A stretch of 64,000 nucleotides of DNA from Monodelphis domestica (Eukaryota > Chordata > Mammalia > Didelphimorphia > Didelphidae): NCBI RefSeq assembly GCF_027887165.1, contig NC_077230.1:265365943-265429942 (forward strand), written 5' to 3'. Made by a program: the position numbers and the translations under genes. This document shows, one piece after another, positions 39,298-52,690 of this stretch. Position 1 is the stretch's first letter. Each line of letters starts with the position of its first letter. The notes under the pieces were generated by a model. The model saw only the letters and a program-made list of their open reading frames with translations, had not been told where the DNA came from and searched no databases.

Positions 39298-39610
39298 AAA
39301 ATTTTATTTTCACTGACACATGAAACAGTTTTTAACATTCAGTTTTTAAAATTTTGAGTTGCAAATTTTCTCCCTCCCTCCTATTTCCCCTCAATGAGAA
39401 GGCAAGCAATTTGATAGAGTTTATACATGTACAGTCATGCAAAACATACTTCCATATTGGTCATGTTGTAAAAGAAAACACAGACCAAAAAACCCCACCC
39501 ACAAACCAAAAAAACTGCAAGAAAAATAAGTTTCAAAAATGCTTTGATCTGCATTCAAACCCCATCCATTCTTTCTCTGGACGTATCCTAAATTCTTAGA
39601 TCTTTTCAAA
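39298..39610 (-). mobile_element. L1 3' UTR fragment
   Basis: A/T tail, C/T-rich UTR ('ctccctccctcctatttccc') and 'catgtacagtcatgcaaaac'. Near relative of 35770-36080. Confidence 0.65.
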
Positions 39611-40489
39611 TTTCTCTTCAAGTTTTCTCTTTTATTGAACTCTCTCCTCTCAATAGCAAGAGAGTCCCTTTATGCTATCCACAACCCCTTACTTTAATAT
39701 CCTTATAATTCATTTCTAGCTCTTGTGTCTCCACCAAATACTCCCTTTTGCCTATTTCCCTAGTTTGATCTCTCCTCACAGGAAGTTCTCCAGACTCCCA
39801 AGAAATGCTTGTATAAATATATCTGTGGGGGGATGGAAATCAGTCATACACACCAATTTTCCATCTCACTATCAAGGAGGGAGTCAGATCCAAAAAAGTA
39901 CACAGATGTATACTTAGCATTTTCTAGGGATCTAGGAAAGCATCCTTGTCACTTACCTGAGCACAGGCATATAATTAAGATAGGAAGGCTGCGTAAATCC
40001 CAAAGGCCAATGCTATTATGAGGGGGATGCAAAGGCATTTATTTGTTCTGCATTAACAATATATCTGGTATCATCCATTACTATGTGGGGGGACAGGGAA
40101 ATATATAAAGAAATAGAAGACTTTGGGTCTTTCAAGAAATAGTTTTCACCTTTCTTCAACTCTTCCTCCCCACTATAGGTGTGCCATCTCAGACATCAAA
40201 GACTCTCTATCATAAGACAATCAGAATGAATTCCATTATCCATCACAGCAACTTCTTCTTCACCTAGCCTTCTTTTCATCATTGACCTTTTGAAGCCAGT
40301 GTCCCCTTCCTTCAATGTAATCATCATGGATCCATTATGATGAAGTCTGCAGTCTTCTGAGACCAGAGTCTAAATAGATTCTAGTTGGATGTCCCAGATC
40401 CCTTCTACTGGTAGTACCTAAGGCTAAGAACCAACAGGATAGGGATCTGCTGGATGAAGGAAACTCCAACAACACAGGGTGACCCCTTC
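39611..40489. other. Unassigned sequence
   Basis: No gene or clear repeat. Confidence 0.3.
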
Positions 40490-40625
40490 TCTGCAATTTA
40501 TAATTTTAAAAATTTGCCTAAAGCATTGAGAGAGGTAAAGTGATCTGACCTATGCCTCAGAGACCTTATGTTAGAGGTGGGACTTAAATCCAGCAGTTCT
40601 TGGCTCTAAGTATCATGCTCTATGT
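40490..40625 (-). repeat. MIR fragment
   Basis: 'attgagagaggtaaagtgat' and 'ggtgggacttaaatccagca' are degraded reverse MIR. Confidence 0.5.
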
Positions 40626-41695
40626 ACTATATCATAACTTTCTCTCCATACAGAAAAGGTAAAAATTCACAGAACCTCTCACACCAGCAATTCAAGAGCA
40701 AGGAAAGAAGCATACCTTCAAAGGAAAGAAGGAAAGTGTTCCTCCCTCAAAAAGAGTTGCCTGCACTGATTAAGAAGGCAGCCTCAGCTCCTTCCTCCTC
40801 TACCATCAAGAACAGCTGGAGCTTTTTGGTCAGTGGCCAATCTTTCAACCAATTTGGTTCCCCAGAGGATACAGGTGTGAGGAGGAGAAGCCAAGTGGAG
40901 TTCTAGGGGGAGGTGATCCAAATAACAACCATTTCAGAGAATAAGAGAAGGAGGAGGAAAGGAGAGGCTTATTTTTTTCATGTTAGTTATGCTAGGATTG
41001 GCACTAGGTAGACTATTTCTCTCTGGCACAAGTCAGTGGGAGAACACAAGGCAAGACCCTGGAGTGTAATAGAAATTGCTGAACAATTTCCTGTTTTCTG
41101 GCTTTGCTTACTTCTTTCCTCCACTGGGCATGACTGGGAAAAAGTTAGGGTTACTTCTTCCCCTAAGTATCTGTCCTTGGGCCAAGCCAATGATTTAAAT
41201 AGCAATCCTGTTAGAGCCAACATAAGGAGCAGGGATTCCTGGCAAAGTAAAACATTATTCACTAAGGGCTCTATTTTGTATCTTTTGCTATCCATCTAGT
41301 TCTTATTTCCCAGTCTCTTTTTCCATAGCATCTTCCTTGTCCCATTCCCTACTTCTTGGTGTACTCAAGAGTTCTCTCTTCAATAATTTTCTTTTCTGTT
41401 TTTATCCATTTTTTTCTAATGATCTCATCAATCCCACTTAACCAACTGTTAGTCTTAAATAAATGCCTTTCTGATCTGTAATCCAGCCTGTCTCTCTCCT
41501 GAATTCTAGTCCCCAAAGTCATCCCTTCTTAGTAGCTATTTCCAACAAGATGTTCCATAGATTTCTTAAGTGCAGTATGCCAAAAGTAGAGCTATTTATC
41601 TCTGCACCCCAAATTATCTCAATTTCCTAACTTCTCTATGTTAAAAGAACCATCATCCAGATACCTCAATTACAGTTACTTCTCTCTAAAAGTAA

Positions 41696-41732
<37 letters not shown>

Positions 41733-42050
41733 AATTTTTTTCATCCCTAGGAGAATGGAAGTATACAAAATCATGGAGGGTAGGAGAGGGCATGTGGGGT
41801 GTGAACCAGTTTGACTGGAATATAGAATAAATGAAAGAAAGTGCTCTGTCTTGAAGGGATGCACTATTATTTTGTTCTTATCTTTCCCCAAAACCCAGTG
41901 GGGTGTCTGGCACCTAGTAAATGTGTGTTAGGAGTGAATGGGGCTTTTCTAAACAAATTGTGAATTTCCAGGAAATTTGAGGGCTTTTCATTTCTTGTTC
42001 CCATTCTTACTGTTGTGTAGCTCTGGGATTCCTATTGACAAGAGAAAATG
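40626..42050. other. Unassigned sequence
   Basis: A 94-codon frame (40622-40906) has no recognised relatives and no supporting context. A TG microsatellite lies at 41697. Confidence 0.3.
41697..41724. repeat. (TG)n microsatellite
   Basis: Fourteen TG units followed by tatata. Confidence 0.95.
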
Positions 42051-45000
42051 AAACTAGTGAGTCACCAGTACCTTAGTGTCATTTAGTTGGATACTTTTTC
42101 TCTTCCAGAAATATTTGCATTAAAAAATAATTTCAGTGACAGGAACACATCTATTTTTTTCATCTTTCAGTCAGTTGTATGATGGTAAAGATATAGTCTA
42201 TTATGCAATATTGCTTATGAAAGTACATTTGATTTCTTCCAACATCTTTATCAAAGATGCCATTAATACATGGATAGATCATTGCTATAAATTTTTACAT
42301 AAATAAAAAGAAAGCATATGAGTTTTTTATTATATATTCTCTCAATTCCCTTTTCTGATAATTATAAATCCAAGATTTTCCCATGCCTTCACCATCTTTC
42401 CTTTCACCATCACCAATAAGGTGCCTTGAGGATTAATCCTTCAAAATCCTTAATACTTTATCTTCTTTTACATAGACCTTCTCTGAGTATATTTAACTTA
42501 GTTCAGCTGATCTTGACTTTCTTCTATGACATTTCTATTTCTTCTTTAACTACACTTGGGCCTATGATGTTAAAGTTCAAATGTGGTGGTTCTACTATCC
42601 TTGATGGTGAAGAGTTTATTATAAAAAATCTTTTTAGACCTTTTCCATCTTTCATCTATTTGTTTTTCCAGTTTTGTCAATAAATGTTCTTCAGGATGAC
42701 TTTACTTAGCTGACTCTTTTACAATACTTTCTTTAAACTTATTTTTCCTCTACTGTTTCTCTCTCTTTTATTGAGAATATGTAACCTATAATCTTTCATG
42801 ATCATTCTTTATAAAATTTTGTAAATTGGCTTTTACTGTAATTTGGTGTTGTCATTGGATTCCAGATATATCTTCTTGGCAAGTAAATATGATGTTCATT
42901 GACTATGGTGATTTTTAGGTTTTTTTAACTTCTTTAGGAGAATTAATTATAATTCTATATTAAATTATTAAAATTGATTGGATCTAGTTTCTTTCATTTA
43001 TTTTTCATTTTTGGTATCCATAGGTTATTTAAATAGATCAGGTTGGATTTATTTTAATATTCACCATATTTTTAAGCTTTTATTCTTTCTTCCATCAGTT
43101 TTTATCTGTGTTCTCAAAGAAAATAAATAACTGATTCCAGAATGAGTCCTTCATCATTAAGAAGTAATTTTCAATATGTAAACATAATCATATTCATTTC
43201 ATATTTTTGAGATATCATTTGATGGTCACCATGTACTTTACATCCTGATTATCTTCTCAAAGAGGATATTCATGATATATAAGGATGAAGATTTTATGTA
43301 CTATATTTATATGACTTTGATCCCTTATATTTCTTATTTTGAAACCATATTTTGAAGTTTATTTTTCACCATTTTGCCTGTTTTGATATTCACTTACACT
43401 ACCAAGTATCAAAGTATATGTTGAATAATATTGCATTCCTTCTAAAACCTTTCCACCTTTTCATCCTCAGCAACAGATATTGGTGTATAACTTGCAATTT
43501 CTTTTCATGATTATCTTTTCCAAATAATTATCCAATAATTTAATAGAATAATATTTCTTGTTGTTTTGAGATGCACTACAAAATTAACTCTGCCAACTCT
43601 ATTCTACTATCCAAAGAGAACTTGTGGGCCACTCTTTTGTTTGGTTGCAACTATCTTCTCTCTTTGGGCTTTGCTTATAGTGTTAAAAAGTAATTCAATT
43701 CAGACCTTTAAATAGTATGCCCATTTGTTGCTCATTGAATAAGTATCTCACTGCTTTTTGTCTTCCCTTTTCACCACTCTCTGCTCATACCACAGAATCA
43801 ATAGGGGAACAACACAGGATTATAAGTAATTTTGTATTTTTAGATGCTATACAGGTTGCCATAACTAGTAAACACATCATCAAGTCCAGTAGGAAATGAA
43901 CCTTATCAAATCTAGCTAATCCAGTCCTTGTAAAGAAGGTATAAATCTATTTCTAGGCTTGTATTCAGTCTTTTGATCATGATAGAACCTCTCAAAGCTG
44001 CTCCACTTACAGACACTTGAGAACCAAGCCATGATGAGGAATTAAAATAGAATTTTGAGGTAGGATACTATAGTGATATAGAAGGGAAAAGATACATGGA
44101 AATAGGAATTTCCTATTTGATAGGAATAGGAAATAGGAGAATAAAGCCATAAGCAGGTTGCGCCCATCAATGTTTCATCTCATTATTGAAATTTAGAGGG
44201 TGATGGCATTTGTATTCCATCAACAGGTAGAAAAATCTGAATTAAAATCTAATTTATAAGAATAATTGGTTAACATAGGAAGGCACCAGCTGATGCTGCT
44301 TCTCTTCCTCCTCTTTCCCATGAGCTCCTCCCTGGCTAGATCCCACATTTCTTTCTTGCTTAGCAATTGACTTTTCCCTGAAATAATGTGTCTCTTGTAC
44401 CCAAGAGTATAGAAAGTAGAAAAAGAAAGTAATTGTCCTTTTTTTCCTTAGCACTGGTCAAGCACTTGCCAGATATTAAATACAGTAAAGTACTCAGTGT
44501 AAGAGTGAAAAAAAGTGGAGCAAGCCCTTTAGAAAGCCACAAAGACAATGAAGATGATATAAAACAAAATCAATTTCTATGACTATTTCCTCAATAGTTT
44601 CAGAGCTCTCTCTACAGTAAGAAACTTGGTAAATGCTGTACTGGACCTTGCTTGTTCACACCTAAAGGACTGGGAGCACAAAAGCCTGAATAAATACACT
44701 GAACATATTGTTTGTCCTCCTAAAGAGCATCTTGTCTTGCCTTGTTTTTGTTTTTTTTATTTTGTTCTGCCTTACCTTGTGTATAAAACGATGTGTACAA
44801 AATGATGGATAACTTGGGAGATGTTAATCTGAGACCTTGGAAGAAGAGACATGAGGTGGATGGGGGGGGGAAGGGAAAGGATATTAATATGGAACATTTG
44901 GAAAGAAATTGCCCCCTCCTCTGATTGAAGATGAATGGAATGACCTTGAGTTCTTTCAGAGCCCCTCATTTAACCTACCTCATTTTGCCCCCCACAATTA

Positions 45001-45194
45001 ATTTTATTTTATTAGAGTCAGGCTTGAGTTATGACAATTCCTTGGAAACAGGTTAGACTGAAACATCCCTGTGGAATGTTTCTTTTTCATAAGTGCCTTC
45101 CCCACCCATTCACACACTCAGCTTTCATTTCCTTACAGATGGCCAGAATGTGCCTCTCCATCAAGGATGAACCAGGCAGCTCAAGAACATTCTG
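42051..45194. other. AT-rich sequence without a recognised gene
   Basis: 42050-43910 has the texture of a decayed interspersed element (low GC, many short T-runs) but no family could be assigned. 43911-45190 is unassigned. Confidence 0.3.
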
Positions 45195-45330
45195 GTTCAT
45201 AGACTCAATAGGGTCTCAGATTTATCATCCTGGAAGGGACCTCAGAGGTCATTTAGGCCAATCCCTTCGTATAACAGATGAGGAAATTGCATCTTGATGA
45301 AGGGGAGTGACTCAACTAAGGTTGATGGAG
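45195..45330 (-). repeat. MIR-like fragment
   Basis: 'atcctggaagggacctcaga', 'cagatgaggaaattgcatct' and 'gagtgactcaactaaggttg'. Confidence 0.6.
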
Positions 45331-45394
45331 TAGTAACCACTCCATCGTACTGTTCTTGTTCTCAGGTCTAATGAGGACCTTGGGAGTTTAAGGG

Positions 45395-45650
45395 GGAGGG
45401 TAAAAATAATAAAGCTAATATTTATATAGAATTTTAGAGTTTGCAAGGTACTTTATGGATATAATCCTGTAACAACCTTGGGAGGTGGGTGCTATTATTA
45501 ATCCCATTTTACAGATGAAGAAATTGAGTCAGAGTCAAAGTGACTTGCTCAGGATTACACAGCTAGTAAATGTCTAAGGTAGGATTTGAACTTAAGTATA
45601 GTCTAGCCTGACTTCAGATCCAGTACTTTAAGTATTGTACCATCAAATTG
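45395..45650 (-). repeat. Full-length MIR/CORE-SINE
   Basis: 'agctaatatttatatagaat', 'gagtttgcaaggtactttat', 'cattttacagatgaagaaat' and 'gattacacagctagtaaatg', ending at 'accatcaaattgcctac'. Confidence 0.85.
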
Positions 45651-45699
45651 CCTACTATAGGGAGGTGTAGAGATGAGAGTTTCCAGAAAATCAGCAAAC

Positions 45700-46250
45700 A
45701 AGAAAGAAAAATGGGTCCCTGCATCAACTGGGGAATGGCTGAACAAGTTGTGGCATATAATAAGATGGAATACGATAGTGCTATAAGAAATGTAAAGAGT
45801 AGGAGAATCCCCAACCCCCTGACTCTTTTAAATAAGACCCCAGTTATCACAATTAGTCAGTATGTAGCCAAAGGAAGTGATTAATCTGGGATAATGATTT
45901 ATTTGTAATGAGTGGAATTCTAGTAAATATTTTCTAAGACTAACTCTAAGACAGCTTCTCCAATGAAGAAGATGGTCCAAGACAGTTCCAAAAACCCATC
46001 ATGAGAAATGTTATTCATCTGCAGAGAGGGAACTGAGGAATTCTGAATGCAGAACGAAGCCTACCTTTTCTAAAACTTTCTTTACTTGAATTGTTTTCTT
46101 TTGTTTGTTTTCTTTTGCAACATGATGATTATTGAAGTTTGTTTGGCATGACCTCACATGTAAAATTGAAATCAAAGTGTTTGCCATCTCAAGGAAGGGA
46201 AAGCAGTGTGAGGGAGGGAGAAAATTTAGCACTCAAAATCTTTTAAAAAA
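45700..46250 (+). mobile_element. Old plus-strand L1 3' end
   Basis: 'caactggggaatggctgaac' and 'gttgtggcatataataagat' mark the ORF2 C-terminus; the 3' UTR ends at 46250 with an A run. 45800-45930 is not L1-like and may be a later insertion. Confidence 0.75.
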
Positions 46251-46265
46251 GGATTGTTAAGGGGA

Positions 46266-46470
46266 GGGGGCAGTTAGGTGGCCCAATGGATTGAGAAGCA
46301 GGCCTGGAGATAGGAGGCCTGGGGTTCAAATCTGTTCTCAGATACTTCCTAGCTGTGTGGCCCTGAGCAAGTCACTCAGTCAGTCCCCATTGCCTAGCCA
46401 TTATTTAGCTCTTCTGCCTTGGAATCAACAGTAAGGATTCATTCTTTAAAAGATCATTTAAAAATGCCAT
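46266..46470 (+). repeat. tRNA-derived SINE (MAR1-like)
   Basis: 'gcagttaggtggcccaatgg', 'ctggggttcaaatctgttct', 'tccccattgcctagccatta', then an A-rich tail. Directly follows the L1 tail. Confidence 0.82.
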
Positions 46471-47169
46471 CACCTGTAATGGAAAATATTTAATAAAGGA
46501 AATAAAAATAATTTTTAACAAAAGAAATGAAAAATTGCTCTCTGGAAGAAAGGGCTAATGCTGTTTACTCTAGCACTGAGGAGGCTCTGAGATTTATTAT
46601 GACCTTTTTGCATTTATCTGGAGGAAGCAAACTAGTTGTTTTTCATCTCCACAGAAGGCGTTACCAGAGGAAATGGGGTTTAAATCTCAGCAAGAGAAAG
46701 TGTAGTTAGACCCAGGGAAGAAATTGCCTTCATTGTCTTACGGAGCCTCATCAAGCTGGCATCTGTTCCTCAGAGTGGCAGTTTGCAGCCCTTGAAGGAA
46801 ATCCATTTTTCCCTTGTGATTGAAGATGCGCAACTTGCAGAGAAATCTGCTCTCTGAATGAACAATAGATTGCCAAAGTCAGTTACAGATGAAACCTTGA
46901 GACCACTTACAAAAAAAATTTATATAGGTATACTATGAAAAAAAATACATTTTTATAAACAAATTCAAAAAGTCAGCCATCTACTCTGCAAGTTTTGCAG
47001 TTAATTTTAAACATCCTTGAGCCATTAGATATGCCTTGGTCTATATAATTCCTACCAGCCTCTTCTTCCTTTGCTAATGTGCAGATGGTACAGCTGAGGG
47101 AATACAATGCTGCAAATTTCAGCAGATTTTTTTCCTAGTTTTGATTAAAATGTCAAACTAGCACAAAGC

Positions 47170-47380
47170 CTAATATCAGTATGGAAGAATGGAAAGAACA
47201 CTATATTTGGAGTTAGAGACCTTGATTTGATCTTTGTGCTGCTGCTTATTACCTGGGTGATCTTGGGGAAGTGGCACAACCTCTTTAAAGCTCAATTTTC
47301 TTTTCTGTAAAATGACGTGGTTGTACTTCATGATCTCTAGCATCCCTTTCAGATCTACATCTATGCTCTTCTAATAGTTT
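47170..47380 (+). repeat. MIR
   Basis: 'tggaaagaacactatatttg', 'attacctgggtgatcttggg' and 'cttttctgtaaaatgacgtg', then the tail 'catccctttcagatctacat'. Confidence 0.75.
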
Positions 47381-47829
47381 CATCCAGTTTGAACTTTTCC
47401 AAAATACTGGACCCAAAGTACCAAAGTTAACTTGCCAAGTATGGTCACTTCATTAAGGAATAGGTTAGAATGGCATCCATGATTCCGGGGAATGATAAAT
47501 TATAACAGGATTCAGCCATATCAGAATTCCCTAGAATCTCCATTCTTCAGTCCTAGTGAGGGTCTTCCTTTGTATTCAGCATCTCAGTTCAGAAAGCAGT
47601 AAATTGGCTCCTTTACGGGAAATGGATTATGATCTAATGGGCCATTTCTTCCCAATTAGCATTCCTAGTGATTGGCTACTCCTGGGGGCTGAGCACTGGG
47701 CAATGACTATGAGGGCAAGGACAGAATAATAGGCTGGCACTCAAATCTTAGAAAGCTAGTTCTTCAACACCAGAGATACACACCCAGGTGACTGGCTGTT
47801 TTTTGGAGCAATCTGTCAGTGAGATGATG

Positions 47830-48062
47830 AAGGAACTAAGTGGAGCAATGGATGGAGTGCTGGGCCAGGGGTTAAGAAGACATCTTCCCGAATACAAATC
47901 TAGCCTCAGTCATGAGCTGTGTGATCCTGAGCAAGTTGCTTAATCCTATTTGACTCAGTTTCTTCATCTGTAAAAATGATCTGGGGAAGGAAATGAAAAC
48001 CACTTCAGTATCTCTGCCCCCAAGCCCCCAAAATGCTGAAAAATGACTTACAACAACAGAGG
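47830..48062 (+). repeat. Marsupial CORE-SINE (WSINE-type)
   Basis: 'gagcaatggatggagtgctg', 'actcagtttcttcatctgta' and 'aaccacttcagtatctctgc', ending 'gacttacaacaacaga'. Confidence 0.78.
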
Positions 48063-48216
48063 AAAGAGAGAAAGAACAACAGCTTCTGATTCTTTGGGGT
48101 TCAGGCTTAAGGTGGGGTTCCCTGTTCAAGGGAGGAGCTTTTATCTCTGAGGCCAAGCTTGAATCAAGAAGTTTCTGGAAGCCTTTAATGGAAATCTGTA
48201 TGTATTTTTACTAGAT

Positions 48217-48444
48217 TGGGAGTTCTTAACCTGGGGTTCATGGACATCCCTTTTCCAAGGAGTTTGTGGATAGTTTTCAGTAGGTCCGTGACCTTGGGTG
48301 TGAAAAATTACATCTTTACTTCCAGTAACTGTATTCCTATGTTTTTTAATTTATGTACTTCAAAACATTATTCTGAGAAGGGGTCCATAGGCTTCATCAC
48401 ACAGCCAAAGGGTCCATAACACATAAAAAAGTTAAGAACTCCTG
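48217..48444. mobile_element. hAT-like MITE (nonautonomous DNA transposon)
   Basis: Terminal inverted repeats of 14 bp with 12 matches: tgggagttcttaac at 48217-48230 and the complement of cagg-agttcttaac at 48431-48444. Internal 'ggtccataggcttcatcaca' resembles hAT-Charlie-type MITEs. The flanks match only weakly, so the 8-bp TSD is decayed. Confidence 0.65.
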
Positions 48445-49129
48445 CTATATATGTTTTGTAGCTTTGCCGCTATCCCTGGAGGCTTAGACTCACCTCAAAT
48501 AGGAATTTGAATGGCAGCTTGGAAGGGAATGGGAAGGTCACTTCTGGTTGGTTGGGTTGCTGGAGCACAACTTCCTGCATAGGCTTGGCAGAGTGACTGA
48601 AGAGCAATGTGCTTCTGGACCCCAGGAGATAATGGTTTGGGGAGACCAGCTGTTATGCTCTTCTCTATGTTGTCCACAGGGTGACAGGTGCTCAGACACC
48701 ACCTGAGCCCTGAAAGCTGGGTAGTATGAAGATGAAGAGAGAAATGCAATCTCTGTTTTTCTTCTTCATAACTGTCAGAGTTAGCTGGTCAAGGAAAAGG
48801 TTGGGTTGCCAAAATTACACACAAATTATATAAATAATCATCCTGCAATAGATGTGTTCATGAAAAGTAAAGCTACTCTTTAATAGTTATAAAACTACAC
48901 TTTATAAATTAAATATTTGAAAGGAAACTTGTGGTTAATTTAGTAAATTGAGGAATGCTTGTACATAGTGGCACTTCTGTCTAACTTATCAGTCTTGGGT
49001 ACCACCTCCACCCATGTAGGTTTGAGCAGAACCTTGGGGAAGGGTAGATTAAGAGAGACATAATTCTAGGTAGGGTGGGTCTCAAAGAGGTGATTAAAGG
49101 AAAAGTAAGCAGGAGATAAAGATTAAGGG

Positions 49130-49307
49130 GACAGCAAGGTGGCTCAGTGGATTGAGAATCCAAGTCCTGGGTTCAAATTTGACCTCAGACACATCCTAGC
49201 TGTGTGATCTTGGACAAGTCACTTAACTCCCACTGCCAATTCTTACCATTCTTTTGACTTGGAATTAATACAGAATTGATGTTTAGAGAGAAGGTAAGGG
49301 CTTAAAA

Positions 49308-49398
<91 letters not shown>
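49130..49398 (+). repeat. MAR1-like SINE with long (AAAG)n tail
   Basis: 'gcaaggtggctcagtggatt', 'tcctgggttcaaatttgacc' and 'tagctgtgtgatcttggaca', followed by about 23 AAAG units (49305-49398). The flanks aaagattaag / aaaggattaag form a likely TSD. Confidence 0.88.
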
Positions 49399-49609
49399 GA
49401 TTAAGAACTTGCTATTGGTCTCTGGGAAAGGAAAAGAGAAGAAGGGCAAAATGAGCCACAGAAAACTGCTTCAACTCCATAGCAGTGACACTGAGCATAC
49501 TCATTTCTTATCACCCTTTTATTTATAAAGACAGGGCAGGAAACAGAAGGCAAAGCATAAGATAATAGGAAAATGCCCTATTAATGGTGATCATGACAGT
49601 GAATGTATG

Positions 49610-50585
49610 AACAAAACCAATGTAGCTAAAATTATAGGAGTAGGCAAATGGGAGAAAAATCTTTGCAATAAGCTTTTCTAATCAAGGTCTCATTCCTAAG
49701 ATATATAAGGAATGTGTTCAAAATGATAAGAATGACTCATTCATTCCCTCAATTGATAAATTGTCAAAGGATATGAATACACAATTTTCAAAGGAAGAAA
49801 TTCAAACTATCAACGGGCATATGGAAAAAGTTTTACGTCACTAATAATGACAAAATTACAAATGAAAACAAGTGTCTCACACCCATCAAATGGTAAAGTT
49901 GAGAAAATGAAAAATGACAAATCCTAGAGGGGCTGTCAGCAAACAGGTAAATTAATGTGGTATTGATCCAGTCATGATCTGGTCCAAACATTCTGGAAAG
50001 CAATTGGATGGATGCCCCCAAAGTTATCCAACTCTGCCTTCCCATGGATTCACTAATACAGCTACATCTATACCCCAAGGAAATCAATGAAAGAGGAAAA
50101 GGATCTTTACATACAAAATAATTATAGAAGCTCCTTTTGCAGTGGCAAAATAATTTGAAAATAAGGGGTGCTTATCAAACAGGAAAGGGCTGAACAAATT
50201 ATTAGTGTAATAGACTGTGATGTAAGAAATGATGAGAGAATAGTTTTTGAAAAACCTGGGAAGACAGATTAACTAATAGGGTGAAGTGAAAAGAACCAAT
50301 AAAGCAAATGATTTAAGAACAATATCACAAATATAAACAACTTAGAATGACTGTCTGATCAAAATCATGACTATCCAAGATCCCAAAGGACTTATGATGA
50401 AATATCCTACCCACTTCCTGATAAAGAGGTGAAAGAGAAAGTGCAGGTTTTTTATATGGCTGATGTGGGAATTTGTTTTGCTGGACTATACATTTTTGTT
50501 CTAGGTGTTTTACTTTTCCTTCTCTCTGTGGAATAGGAGTGGAAGGAAAATGATAAGGAAAAATACAATTCAATTAAAAAAAAGA
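49610..50585 (+). mobile_element. Old plus-strand L1 3' portion
   Basis: 'gataaattgtcaaaggatat', 'ttctggaaagcaattggatg' and 'aaaagaaccaataaagcaaa' in L1 ORF2 to 3' UTR order, ending in an A-rich tail. Strongly mutated. Confidence 0.78.
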
Positions 50586-50849
50586 AACAAATGGTAAAAT
50601 AAAAATATAAAACATTATCAGCTGCAATCACTCTATTTGATGATTTTGCTTAACTTCTTATGGGAGGTTACTCTGGGTGAGTTAATTTTTTTAAAAACAC
50701 AATAAAATATGCTTTATTGAATCTGCATAACTGTTTGGATGGAGGAGGGAATGATTTAATTGTGATTTCCTGTACACATGAGACGTTAAAAGATATTTAC
50801 CATGAACTGGTCTAAGAAATGGAAATAAAGGTACACAGTATTTATTAAC

Positions 50850-51049
50850 TGTGGTTCAATGGGGGAATGGTTGAACAGATAATGGTGTATGAATATGATA
50901 GAATATTCTCTGAAACCTCTCCACCCATTATTTCTTATAGCAGAACTTTTAGAAAACTTAACCACATTAATATACCATAACTTGTTCATTCTCCAATTTA
51001 TGGAAACTTCCTCAGATTCTCTGCCAACTCAAAAAGAGCTATATTTGTA
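50850..51049. mobile_element. Two small L1 ORF2 C-terminal pieces in opposite orientation
   Basis: 50850-50910 reads as L1 on plus ('gggggaatggttgaacagat'); 50970-51049 reads as the same L1 region on minus ('accataacttgttcattctc'). Confidence 0.5.
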
Positions 51050-52255
51050 CATTTGTGTTTAGGACCAATTTTTCTCCTCCCTTTTTCCTTCTACTTCATT
51101 GTTGAGTTAAATGTACTTCTGAACCCAATTGCATATGTCTATACTCTTCCTTTAAGGTTCAATCAACTGTTCCCCCTTCATTTGTAAAAATATCTGCTTT
51201 TCCACTTTATTAGGATAGTTTCCCCTAATGTCCCTTTCCCTTTGTTTCCACTTCCTCTTCTTTCCATTCTTCTCTTAAGACTATTAAGACATAACAGAAC
51301 CACCTCTGATGATAATAGAGTTCAGAGGGGACATTTGTGTATCATCTCCCCATATTTGAATGTAGGCAGTTTATTCTTGTTTTGTCCCTTATCTTTCATT
51401 TACGTTTTCTTCCTTCCTATGTTTCAATGCAATCCTCACGTTCATTGGGAATCCTTGGAAGTTCTCTATTGACATTCAAGGTTCGTTTTTTCCCTTTGAA
51501 TCTTATATTCAGTTTTGCTTAAGTTATTCTTGGCTCTAAGTCCATATGCTTGGGCTAAGTAGTAGTGGCTGCTAAAATCACATGTAATCTTGACAGGATC
51601 CTTGGTGTTTGAATTCTTTGTTTCTGGCTGCTTGCATTACTTCTCTGACTGAGTAGCTCTGATTGTTGTCTGTGATATTCCTGGAAGTTTTCATTTTGGT
51701 GTTTCTTCCAATTAGTAACCAGTGGTTCCCACTTTGCACACTAGACCAAAAAAAAAAAAAGCCTAGACAGATCTGTTCTAGATCTCTTTTCTCAGTATTC
51801 AGATGATCCAATGATTACGGGTTCTTCTCTTCAATCTATTTTTTTCCCAAGTCAGTTGTTTTTCAGTCTTTTGATTTTGGAATCATTGCCTTCTATTTAG
51901 TTCATTCTAATTTTCAAGGAATTTGTTGCTTGGGCAAGGATTTCTACCCCTTGCAACAAGCTGTTAATGTCTTTTCCATATCTTTTCACTTATAAAATTA
52001 TATATAATTAAAAAAAAACACACATTTTATCTCTTCCGGGTGTTCTAGCTCATTTGTGTTCAAATTGTGCTTTCTGCCAAGACTAGAAGTTTTAGTAACT
52101 TTTTCTGTATTTGTGTTTTGGGCTTCCCTGCCACCAGCAAAGCTTTTTATCGTTAGATTCTTTTTGTTTCTCATCCAGGTTAATTATGTTTGGGGGAATT
52201 CCTGGTCAGGTTTGTATTGCATGTTGGCTTCAATTCTACTTCATGTCTTTTCACT
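51050..52255 (-). mobile_element. HAL1-like half-L1, copy 2
   Basis: Collinear with 8640-10060: both share the 'taagacataacagaaccacc' type block, an ORF1-like stretch and 'gaatttgttgcttgggcaag'. No ORF2 part. Confidence 0.6.
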
Positions 52256-52492
52256 GATGAATGAAATGAGGCAAGTACCTGAGATGGAAGAGTCCACGAT
52301 TATGACTTTATGAGCTTCAAAAGGTGAAAAGAGTCATGAGAAAGAAGCCCATCAAGGAGAGTATTATAGCAGAGTTTGCTGATAGCCACAGGGGCTAACT
52401 CCAGTGAGAAGCCAACTCAGAAGAGATACCTGCCTGACCCAGCGCAGAAAAGATCAATAAAACAAGTTTTTGAAACATACACAAATGTGGGG

Positions 52493-52690
52493 GGAAAGGT
52501 GGCTCATTGGATAGAGTAAGGCATGGAGATGGGAGGACCTGGGTTCAAATTTGTCTTCAGCCAATTCCTAGCTAAGTTGTTTGAGTGAACAAGTCACTTA
52601 ACATCCAGTGCCCACCCTTACCACTCTTCTGCCTTGAAACCAATACTTATTATCAATCCTAAGACAGAAGACAAGTGTTAAAAAAAATTA
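52493..52690 (+). repeat. tRNA-derived SINE (MAR1-like)
   Basis: 'aaggtggctcattggataga', 'acctgggttcaaatttgtct' and 'taccactcttctgccttgaa', then an A-rich tail. Confidence 0.82.

Noticed and set aside
40622-40906. 94-codon plus-strand frame
   Set aside because: No recognised homology, ordinary length for chance, no splice or promoter context.
42050-43910. Possible decayed RTE/BovB-type LINE
   Set aside because: The texture fits, but no conserved RT or endonuclease motif could be read on either strand.
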